Shown one piece after another: positions 47,048-59,000 of a stretch of 64,000 nucleotides of DNA. The number at the start of each line of letters is the position of its first letter. The first letter of the stretch is position 1. The stretch is from Rostratula benghalensis (taxonomy: Eukaryota > Chordata > Aves > Charadriiformes > Rostratulidae), in contig VXAI01000136.1 in assembly GCA_013399305.1 (NCBI GenBank), positions 1,331,319-1,395,318 of the forward strand, written 5' to 3'. The position numbers and the translations under genes are program-made. The notes beneath the pieces are model-generated. The model had not been told where the DNA came from. It saw nothing but the letters and a program-made list of their open reading frames with translations, and did not search any database.

Positions 47048-50000
47048 GGATGTCTACATATAAAGAAATTTTAAATCCTCACGTTAAGTACCATTGCTGA
47101 TGGGACAGACAGTTGTTACTAATGGCTAAATGGGAATTAAATCCTCAATTTTTAACAAGGATAACTAGGAAAATCATTTGAGTCACCTACAAGCCTGTGC
47201 TCTCTATGTGACAAACTCTATAACAAAGAGTTTACAATTTCTACAAAGTCTAAATATGGATATACAATTTCTGGAACAACTGGAATCTAGAATGAGTGAA
47301 ATGCAGGCTCTTGAAACAACTTATTGAACAGAAATATTGAGAGCAGCTAAGGAGAGCTATTCTATCAGTTTCAAGGAGAACCAACTAGTAAAGGTCAGCA
47401 GTTATTTCCAATAACAAAAAAAAAAAAAAGCAAAGGGGAAAAAGGCATCTACCAGAAAAACTGAGCCCAAAGATTGCTTAAATATCATACCAGTGACTAG
47501 GAATAAAAATACCTGTCAATATCTTCTATTTTGTGCATGTTGAACAGCAGTGATGGCACGATCTTGTCCATGTGCTGAGGTTCCCATATAGTAGCTCGAA
47601 GTTCATCATTAACTGTTTTTCGAACCACTCCCTGGATGCCCCTGATTCCAGCAATTCGGATCCTAAGGAGGGAAAAAAGGGATTAACTGAAAAGGAGAAA
47701 GACAGCACCTCCACGTCCTGGTTACCTGTTATGCAGCAGTAAATATGTAGGGTGCAATTCCCTTAGGTTCTCAAAAGCAGTCATTTGGAAATTTGGCCAA
47801 TTCATTAAAGTCTGCCCATTACTGCCTTCCAACACCTTCATAGGGAAGTTGATAAAACAAACACCTGAACAGCAGATAATCTGTAAGGTTCCTGCTGACA
47901 CTGATCAATGAATACTCAAGCTGTGTACACCACCTCCAAAATACAACCACACGGGTACAAACCCATCAACTCTACACGATTTACCTCCTGCCATGTGAAA
48001 CTGGCACAATCTCACCCTATTCCAGTGCTGAAGAAAAATGTTGTGAAGTTATCACAGGAAAGCTGAAGCAGCATCTACCACAGTCATGTGATCGTGCCCT
48101 TAAAAGTTGTTGTTAAGGCTGTGGATTAATCCTAACAAATCTTTAAAGATTTGTGCAAGTCTCACAAGATGGAAAGCAACAGATAATTCTATCAGTTTAA
48201 CCCTGATGCACAAAAGGGACCATGGCTTTTATCCTAAAACCGCTTGAATCACATTATCTGAGGACAACAATTAAAAGGAAAAAGCAATGTAAGTTCAAAA
48301 AAAGCTTTAGTGTAGCAGTTTGCTATTTTCATTATTTTGTTGAACAAAGGAAGTTAGCAGGGAAATCTATAAAATTAAATGAATGGCAAGATATTATTTC
48401 CTGAAGTGGTAATAGCAAATTAGCCATTATTATAAATGCTAGGAAGAGAATTTTACTTACTAAAAACAAGTAGAAGAAAGGGTAATACAGCCATCAAGTG
48501 AACTAAGCACAAGCTTCTCTGCAATTTGAAACAGTTTCTATTAATATCCATCCCTCAATTTTTGAATCTTGACTTCAGTATGGACAACACATCACTATGC
48601 TTTGTTCCATGAAATTCACTGCAATAAAACATTTGCTAGGTGAACTAGGGAGTTAACTGAGTGCTACACTTAATATTTTCGTTTAGATTTCAATTTGTAA
48701 ACACTACAGCTCTCTGTTTTTCAGTTATTTCTGAACAAGGGCACATACATTCAATCTGGATCCAATACCAGGAAATCTAATCCTGGACCTTTTGAGTTAG
48801 TTTTAATAGGGTTACACTTACAAACCAGGGAAGAGGAGGGAGGCACAAAGAGCTAGGAAAGGACTCCCTATTGCTGTACTACAACAACAGCACAGTATCT
48901 GATACCAAATTTCCAATATTCAGGATCTCAGACTGATATTTAAGACACAGAGCTTCCAAAACTCCATCACTGAAGCAACTTTTCCGTTTCAGACTCATTA
49001 CCTGACACTGTGTGTAGATGATGGGCAAGCTCCCAGTCAGCTCAGTGGGACCTACAGCTATGCAGGAGAACAGTAACTCCAATGTCTGGTTTAGGATGAG
49101 CTTGACTCCCTACCCCTCATCACTGGCATCAGCTACTTGTGATATCTTCATTTAGAACAGTAAATTGAGGCCATAGCTCATCTGCTTTGTTGAATCAGCT
49201 CAGTGCCCACAGCAAACCTGGTACATCAGCTCCAAGAATGATTGCTCTTCATAAATATCTCTTTTGAAAGAAATACAGTCAAACTGCCTAGGGTGATGTA
49301 GAAGTTGTCACATTGGTAAACATTTCTTTAACCTATGGAAAAAAAAGGCCACGCTTTTGCGTACTGGAGTGCAATTAGCACTAATTTCACATTCTTACTC
49401 CTGTACAGGAGATGGAAAAAGAGGAGTTGAACTACAGAGCAAAGCACAGCATCAATTTTCACCAGATACAGGAAAGGTTTCATCCCACTAAAAGAAGGCT
49501 CAGGTAGGTATGAAAGCAGAGATTACACTTAAATCAAGGTCGTGTACAGTCCGAGGTCACTAGGATGAAATTCCTCCTTGTCTAAGGGCACATCAACACT
49601 GCAAACCGAAACACAGGCCATGGTGCAGGCCAACAACCTGAAGAGCAAAAGATTAGCACAGTTCTCTTATTCCAACAGCAACCTCAGCTTTGAGGTATGT
49701 TATTTTGGGATATCCTTATGAGTGGTAGATCATATTTGATAGATGAGTCAGGGATTTCCCAGTCTCTTAACTCATTCCATGTTCTAGTGCATTGCTAATA
49801 CTACTTCTCATCTGCAAGGGGCAATGAAGGTGAAAGCAGCACTAAAATCCTGAGCTGAGCTTCATACCCTAACCTCTCATGAAATATTCCACGCTGAGTA
49901 AGTGCTTTGAGGTTTTTGTTTTAGTTTCACTGGGCCTAAAAAGGCAAAAAACCTCTGAAAGCTCATTAAAACATTTATGGTGACTATTTGTGACCATCAG

Positions 50001-53000
50001 AGTGTCCCTGACTCAGGCATGAGTTGTGAGGCAGTTGCAGGAGCCACTGGCATCACTAATGAATTAAGAAGTTTATATCCCCTCTGCCCTTCGGTCCCAT
50101 CCCTTCAGCTCTTCCCCAAACAAATCACAGGGTCAGCCTTTAAAAACCATTCACTGGAATAATTTTACCAAAGGGAAAAGAAGTGGGGACAAGGGGAAAA
50201 ATACAAGAGAAGGGGGAAGATTTAATCCTAACCCTTTTAGAGGCAAAGTTTACAGCAGAACCCTACTCACAGCAATGAGGCAACAATAAGATGGCAGCAA
50301 ACTACTAAAAATAAGGAGCACTGATCCAGAAGCCTAAAGCAGGAAGGAATTTTTCATTTTCCTTTTTTTTCCCCCCTAAGTGATGTACACAGTATTCATT
50401 CTGTTCACAGATTTTTGAAACCACAAGCTTGAAGAAAAATCCTTACACGTCGCAGCTGACAATAACAGTACATCCAAAGGGTTAAGTAGAGGTTCAACAC
50501 CTGGATTTTTCCTAGCTGGTTGAACAATAGCAAGCAGGGAAACAGCAAAGCTGAGTACAACAGAGATGCCAATGGTACAATCCCAGTTAAACACTGATTA
50601 ACAATTCTCATAGAGAACACAGCGCTAGGGGGAACTGAAGTAAAAAGCATTGTGGTGCTCAGCTAATAATGTGAAAATTTATAATATGAATTCATGAAGG
50701 CATTTCAGTTTCACACACAGTATCATACTGCAGACATCTAAGAAAATTCAATTTTAATGAGTAATTCTCAAATAGAAGACTCAAAATCTGCTTGTGCTAT
50801 TCATATAAGTAGCTCCATTAATGTCTCAAATGAGTTACAGAACTCGCACACATTTACATTAATAAGTGGTGCCTTTCTGAGAGAACCCATGCAGTTTGGC
50901 AGGCATTCTTCTGGTCAAGTTTGATTTCAACATTCTAGGAGCTCTAACCATCCAAGATATGCAATATTTTGGTGCTATTTAAAAATCCAGACTCTCATTT
51001 GCTGCCTACCAGATCAGCTATTCCACTAAATGCCCTACTAAAAGCTGCATTACACACTCTGTAATGTGTTGAGACAGTTTTCTGTAACACGAACAGAAGG
51101 GCACTTACTCAGTCTGTATTTCTGGGTCGTGGTCACAGGAGTGGCACATGGCACTGAATCGAGACACAAAGAAGTCATAGCGCCTGTGGTACGAGGGGGT
51201 GTCCTCCTCAATGTTGGCAAATTTGACAAACTGGAAAACGAAATACATTTTAAAAGCTTCTGACACCATTTCCCGAAAGAAAATAATGAATGCAAAGCTT
51301 CATTTGAGAAGTAACATAAAGCATTCTATTAGGAAAGAACTCAGATTTGACAACAGTTAAATATTTGAATTCAAAGAGTTAAATTGGAGGGGTTTATTTT
51401 AAAGTCTTTCCACTAGAACCTCCTTTAGATCACATGGAAGGGTGCAACTGCATGAAATACAACGTGCTATGCAATACTGAACCTTCTAATACTTGAATGG
51501 AGAGTGTCATCAATTCATAGAACCATTTAGGTTGGAAAAGACCCTGAGGATCATCGGGTCCAACCATCAATCTAAAATTACCAAAGCCACCACTGAACCC
51601 TATCCCTCAGCACCACATCTACCCATCTTTTAAATACCTCCAGGGCTGCTGACCCAACCACTCCCCTGTGCAGCCCGTTCCAATGCTTGACAACCATTTC
51701 AGTGAATAAACTGTTCTAAAAATCCAATCTAAACCTCCCTGGTGCATTTCCTCTTGTCCTATCGCTTGTTCCTCAGGAGAAGTGAAAGATTCCAACCTCA
51801 CTATAACCTCCTTTCAAGGTACTTGTAAGATTGTTCAAGCAATCAAATGGTACACTGCCACATTAACTAGCAACATTCTGAGTTACCAAAATTGGAGGCA
51901 TTCAGTCAATTCTATCTTCACAAAATGGAAAAAGGAGGAGTCAGGGAGTTACAATCCAGTCAACTTTAATTCCACTCACAGAAAGCCATTCTAAAAAAAA
52001 AAATAAATTCCAATTTGCAGCTATCTATAAAGTAACAAAGGGGTAAGTAACAGTCAACACAGATTTGCCAAGAACAAATCACATCAACCCAGCCTAAATT
52101 ATTCCTGTGACAAGGAAATACATTTTGTGAATCCAGATGAAGCAGCATCTGTCATATCTTAACTTCAGTGATGCTGCTGACAAAAAAAAAATACATAAAA
52201 TCTCAAAGGGAAGCTAGAAAAACACTGTCAAAAGAACACTCCCTGTAAGATAGATGTAAAAGAGTTTGGAAAAAATACAGAAACACTTGTAAATCATCAA
52301 GTACAATAATGCATTGAGTGAACTTCTGAAGGGGCCTGCCTGGAATACAGGAGTATTTGAGTTTCACTAGAGACTTAGATGACAGAGTGGGCTCCTCAAA
52401 GTCACAAAACCCCACTAAACTGGCCAGAGCTGTAGGCACGGTTCATGCCTGCTTCTTGACAAACTGGAGATAGGACCTGAAAAACCAAGGGAGCAATTTA
52501 GCAATGACAAATGCAAAATACTATTTATGGCAGCTGTACAAATATAAGCCAGACACAGCCATATGCAGAAAAGCTTAGGATTATTATAAACTGCACATTC
52601 AAAGGAAGCCAATGCCTTTGTACTGGCATGAAAATAACAGAATATATTGTGATACACGTGCATCACCCGTGGCACCTATGAAGAATGTTTTTGCCATCTA
52701 ATTGGCACTAATAAGCCCTTAGATGAAGCACTGCATCCAGGAGAAGCATCACAGCTGAAGATGGTGATTGACTGATGCAGTCCTTCAATTATTCAGGGGG
52801 TGAACCAAGCTTTAGATAAACGCCTGTTAAAGAAGACTGAAAGACAAATTATCTAGCTGAGAGCTACCTAGAAGGTATTCGTCTTATGGAAGTACAGAAG
52901 ACAGCTAAAAAAGGGAAAGAAGAAAATAGTTTTCCTTGTCCAATAGTAACAGGAAAAGCAATGCAGGGCTTACACATTCGACTGCCAGAGTCTGAAAGAC

Positions 53001-56000
53001 AATCCACAGAAGGCAACCACATATTTTTCAATACAGCAAGGTATAAAAATGATCATTTCCTTCCCAATAGGCCCTGGAAAATGCTTTAATTGTCTTATCT
53101 CTCACTGGTTTGTTTCAAGTTTTTTGAAGACAGGAACCGAATTAGTCCTTACGATTTAATAAAGTCCAAGGGTAAAAACTAAAGGTCAACATCATCTTAG
53201 TGTTTTCCAGACACTCAAGTCTGAAATTGATTCCCCCAGTAAACTTCCATAACAGCATGTAAAAAAATAGAAGAAAAAAGTTTAAAGAACCCAAAGTATT
53301 ATGGGAGTGGCTATGAGAATATTAACTCATCTGGCATTTAATATTAGCATCTTAATATCATCTAAAATATACAGTTCTTTGATGGACAGGATCTTCCAAG
53401 GTGAAAACCTAATATAACTCTAATAACTGTTTTTCTGGAAGAAAGATTTATTCTACCAATTACTTTGTAAGAATAAATAATTAATTTAGAGCAAGAGAGT
53501 GTCAGTGCCCCTCTGGATATTTCACAATGCAGCTTTGTAGCATACCCAGAAGTTCTACCTTTCAAACTGGCACATACAGTAAAGTGTCCAGAAAGGGCAC
53601 ATTTTTTGTTATTTCCTCATGTGTATAAAAAGAAAAAAAAAAAAGTAATTCATTGAGCATAAAGCATTTCTGAGGCATATTCCAGGATTAGCACCCAGAT
53701 GACTGAACATTTAGGCCACAGGAAAGCTTACTGTGAAAACACTGCTTTGAGTTTCACTGTTGTTCAGTAAAGCATGCAATTCCCTTTCTGGACAGAAATT
53801 TGAACCCAACAAAAATCCTATGAAAGTCCAAGCACTTTCCCAGAATATACTTACAGAGCTTTTATAGATGCAGACATGTCATTCATAGTAAATGCTTGCA
53901 GTCACCCACTGGTAATTGATGGAAATTTTACCAGTACACACATGTTCTATATTTGTATGATACAGACAGTACAAATAGGAATGCACATTGGTAGCATCTT
54001 GCTTCCATTCATTTTGAAAACAATAGAATTCAATCAGCATAAAAAAAATATAAATCTGTCACAAAATATAGAAGGAACACATTATCCATTCAGAAGATGT
54101 TTATTCCAGACTGAGTCAAGAAAGTTGGATAATATTACCAGAGAAAGAGAGATGGTGTGAGCCCCGTAAATAAATCATGCAAGTTCTCAACTTAAATTCC
54201 TAAGGACATAATTTCTTACATATATTTATGCTGTTCTATCACTCTTATGGAGACCTAAAGTGTCCTACCAATTAAAGAAAGCATCCATGACAAATAATTT
54301 AAAATTAATAATTCTACTGGATTCTACATATATATGCTTTTTTCAGATGACAAAAGCAATGTTTTACTATCAAAATACAAAGAAGAATTCACCCCATCAA
54401 CATTCCAAATTAGCTTATTCTGTTTCATATTCAAGTGAGTTATGCCAACACCTAAGTTTAAATTGAAGTTCTACTGAATTACACAACCCATTGCTTTTTG
54501 ACCAGCTGCTCACCAAAGGAGTTTTCTGGCCCCCCTCTAAGAAAACAATGGCAAAAACCTAAAGATAATTTTAAAAATTCTCTCTTCCCCCAACCCCAAA
54601 AAAATTGGCAAAGTTCGAAGATTTTCAAGCTGTTCACCCTTAATCAGAAAGAAGAAGCATAATTAATTCAAAGGTAGGAATATAACTCTTATGAAACAAA
54701 GCAATACATTTAGTTATTTGTACAAGAGAGATAAAAATGTTTTGTATGATATTTGGTTACTGAAATTCTGTAAAACGGTTAGAGAGAGAAATTTAGCATG
54801 GTCATAGTTTCTAAGTAAAAGCTTGTTACAATCAGATTCTGTGCTACTTAAGCCAAGGAAATCTCACTTTTTCCCACCACGTTTTTTCAGTTTTCCCACC
54901 AGCATATGCTATGCTAGCACATGGTTAATAAAAATATCTTCCATGAGAGAAAAAGACATTTTGAACTTCATAGACACTGCCAATTTGAAACCTGGTCTAC
55001 TTTAAAAAAAATAAAATTCAACATAACCACTATTGAATTTCACCCGTTTTCAGGTATCTGTCTTTATAAGTAGATTTACAGCTGTGTTATTAAAAAAAAA
55101 AAAAAAAAGAAAAGAAATCATTGGTGCTGTAGGAAATAAGCTAACACAATTTACATATGCAACATATAAAAATTTATAGGAATTAATTGTATGTAACCTG
55201 ATGATTGGGCATAAAAGAACATAAATTAAAACCAATTGTTCCTCCAAAACACCAATCTTTCACCTTGCTTTTTGGAAGTAAATCAACTTAAAAAAATGAA
55301 ACTTAACAGCAAAAGAGAATTTAAGAAGTCAAACACTGAATGAAACTTTTGGTATTTTTGTAATATATAAAGCAGCAAGTAGAATAAATTCTCTATCCAA
55401 ACCCAAATATATAGAAGTCAGGGGAAAAAACCCTGGAAGACAGTAGGAGCTCCAGATCTTTCTGAGACTTTAAACTACTCTGAGTCATTCGGTACACAGA
55501 TTTGTTTCACTTGAAACCCTGACTTCTAAGCAATCACAGAAGGCCCCACAGCTGAAGCAAAATTTGTTTGTAGGGATGAAAAAACCCTACAGCTCAAGTA
55601 AGGAAGTTGAATCATACTTGAAAGACATCACTGCCTTTGTATCCCAGTGAAGCTTTGAAAGTCAGATTGGGGATGGAAAATAATCAAGATCTACTTATAG
55701 CCACAATCTTATTCCTTATCTCCTGCTAACAGAATAGAAATTTGTACTGTCCTGAAACTGACTTTAACCTAAAAATATTATGGAAACTTTTCCAAAGGCT
55801 GTCAGACTTTTCACCAGTTTAAAGACATTTATTTCGCATACAATTTGTTCTTGTCTTCCAGACAACACCAGTTTCCACCCCAAAGTAGTGTATCAGAATA
55901 ACATGAAATGTTACTCATCCACTCTACCATCTCTGCTATTTTGGGGTTTTTTGGGGGGGATGTTTGTGCTTGCTTGTTTGTTTATTTCCTTCAGGAAGAG

Positions 56001-59000
56001 AGAAAAATGTATGAAAGGCTAAATGTGATGGGAAACTTCATCCAAGCCTGGCAGAAGTTATGGAAGAGCAGAATAGGTCCCTGGTGAGAGACAAGCTGTC
56101 AGCACCAATGCACTTTGCTCCTCTTAAGTCAACAGCAAAAGACTCCAGCTTTTCTCTCTACTGACTATAGCAGGCACCTAGGGAAATTAGCAAAATTAGG
56201 CTAAAATTACCTTTTGCAGTACTGTTGCAGAGCCATGTAGATTTACCCTTCTTAAGGAATTTGACATCTAATTTGGGAAACTTGGTTACTGAGTTTTACA
56301 ACAGACAAACACAAATTATCTCCTAATTTAGGAAGTCTGTTGACCTGCTTTGCTCACAGGAGGCTTCATTAGGAGCCAACAGGGACATCAAGCAAATTAC
56401 CATAAGATAAGAGTTCTGTTCTGTAGCATTTCTTTGGAAGTGGCCTGTGTCATGTACATCAAAGTGGAGGCTGGCAGTCCCTGTTTGCCAACCAGGGCTT
56501 TGAACAACTGGAAGGTGATGGCACATCTTGCTGTTTGGCAGCCCAGAAGGTAAGTTCCACTGCTATTTTCATAAGAGGTTTTGCCCAGGCATTATTACAC
56601 AAACAAATCAAAAGCAGCAGGGTAGTCTGGCTCAAAGACATTAAAATAAAGAGAAATACATAAATTTATCTCATTACCCTCAGTAAAGCTGCCCTGGAGC
56701 ATAAGGGGACACCACTCCTCCCCTCCATCAGACCAAGAACTCTTTGTTCCACCACAAGAGAACATTCTACTCCTCGCTCTGTCTCCCTGAACTCCAGCTC
56801 CATCAACTGGGAATCACACCCAAACGAAAGCCCAGCAGTTTTACAGAATCCACAACCAGCCTGCACACTGGTAAAAGCAATCCCCCTCAGTGAAACCAGT
56901 CCACATCCCAGTCCTGGAATTGATGAGACTGCTACTGAATCTTCTCAAAATACAATGGATAGAAGGGCAGAACGACAGAACTCCAACACTGATTACACTG
57001 TCACTCTGCTTCAAAAACTAAGCCTCCAAACCTTCATTTTGACACTTGCAGAGCCTGGATTTAAATCCTGAAATATTTAAGCTAAAAAGATAGCGAGGTT
57101 GTAATACTGAGAGCGTTTGCCTCCTGGCTACTTTTCTCTAACAGGAATCCTTCTTTGTGGCCCCAGTGCTGCCGAGAGGGGGATTTCCTATTTCTCACAC
57201 CATCACTCTCGCTGCTGGAGGGGAAGAAAACGCTGTTTTACCTACACAGGGGTTTCAGGAGGTCTGCTTAAAGATTCAAAAGGTGAATTCACAGAACAAG
57301 CTTTCCTGTTCCTTCCCAAAGAAATAGTTATTTCTGCAGGGGATGAGCCCAGCCATCAAAAGAATTTTAGAGATTGAAAGGAAACAGCTTGTCTGCCTCC
57401 AGCTGGTGTCTGCTCTGTGTTTAAGCCCAACCTGGCACATACAGAACCTTCCCCATTCATGGTAACTGGCAGATTCTTTGTGACTTCTCAAACTACTTTC
57501 CCGGAGCAAATAAGGAAAGATTCATTCTGATTGGATTTAGTGTCTGAGTTTACTCACAGAGTTAGTTCCCAGAACTTGCAGCTTTGGTTCGCCCGATTCC
57601 AGCAGCTTGGCCACCATATGAAGGAAACTTTCCACAAACGGTTTTATGCTCTGAGAATGGCAAGCCATTAGAAGCTGGTCCAATGCCTCCATGGCAATTA
57701 AAACATACCTGAGGATTAATTAGAGGAATTCACATAAACACACGCTACATTTATCATTACCTCAACTAATTCCATTTAGGTACTTATCACTGCAAAGCTT
57801 AGAAAGAGCTTAAAGGCTGAGGGAGCTGGGTCTTTTGAGTTTGGAGAAGAGGAGACTGAGGGGTGACCTCCTGAATGTTTCTAAATCTGGAAAGGGTGAG
57901 TGTCAGGAGGATGGAGCCAGGCTCTTCTCAGGGACAGGCAATGACAGGACAAGGGGCAATGGGTGCAAGCTGGAACACAGGAGGTTCCACTGAAATAGGA
58001 GGAAAAACTTCTTCAGGGTGAGGGTGAGGGAGCACTGGCAGGGGCTGCCCAGAGAGGCGGTGGAGTCTCCTTCTCTGGAGACATTCAAACCCCTCCTGGA
58101 CACGTTCCTGTGTGACCTGCTCTGGGTTTTCCTGCTCTGGCAGGGGGATTGGACTGGATGAGCTTTCAAGGTCCCTTCCAATCCCTGGGACTCTGTGATT
58201 CCGTGAAAACAAAGGGTGGAAGTTATATATTTTTACATTATCTAAAAATGAAAGTTATTGGTATCTCCTACACTCATCTTTCTTTTTTTTTTTTTAGGGG
58301 GGGGGTGATGGTGGTGCAGGGAGTGGAATAGAGTACTTTGAGAAAGATATCATAATACTCAGTATCAAAGAAAATATAATTTAATTTTCTTTTCTAGCAC
58401 ATTTTATTTCCAGCTATAAAACCCATCTTTCTAATCTATAGTCCCTCTGTCTATCCAAATCCCAGTATGAAAAGCAAACAACTCATTCGTGCTCCTGCAC
58501 AGTCAGACAGCATGCTAAGGAATTGAAAACGAGTAAAGAAAAGCAGGGAACAAAATTAATTACACTAAATATTGGCCATTAACCAACCCATTTTATAAAG
58601 CTAGAAGAATCACTTCTGACATTGCCACTTCCTAGACTCAGTACTTTCCTACTCCATTTCCACGTTCTTTAAAATCTTCTCCCTCTTTAGCTCTATGTTC
58701 TTTGAAATTTCTAGCTCAAATAGGACTTAACAGTGGGCCAGAGTTTTAAAGTTCACATTTACATATAATTTAGCCAAGAAGAGCTGAAAAGAAAGGTATC
58801 TCTGCTTCCCAGTACCCTGAATGACACTCAGGAGTCTATTGGGTTTGCACAGCAAGGTTTTGGTAGCCAAGGGGCTGCTGCCCAAAGCTGAGTCCATCCA
58901 CAGCCTTAGTAGCACCTCAATGAGAGCATATTTAAGAATGATAAAAAACGTTGCAAAGCAGCAAAGAAGGGTAAGAAAAATGTGAGAAAGAGCTATGGAG

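Larger units (their letters stand above)
42283..47512 (-). other. EFR3A intron 6
   Basis: 5.2 kb without visible CR1 or LTR sequence. It contains the candidate cassette exon at 42672-42752 and a 28-nt poly(A) run at 47015-47042. The 42.9-44.1 kb part is non-repetitive. Confidence 0.55.

Noticed and set aside
49000..49050. Splice-like 50-nt segment in EFR3A intron 5 (CTGTAG|G to CAG|GTAATG)
   Set aside because: Length is not a multiple of 3 and the required phase runs into TGA.
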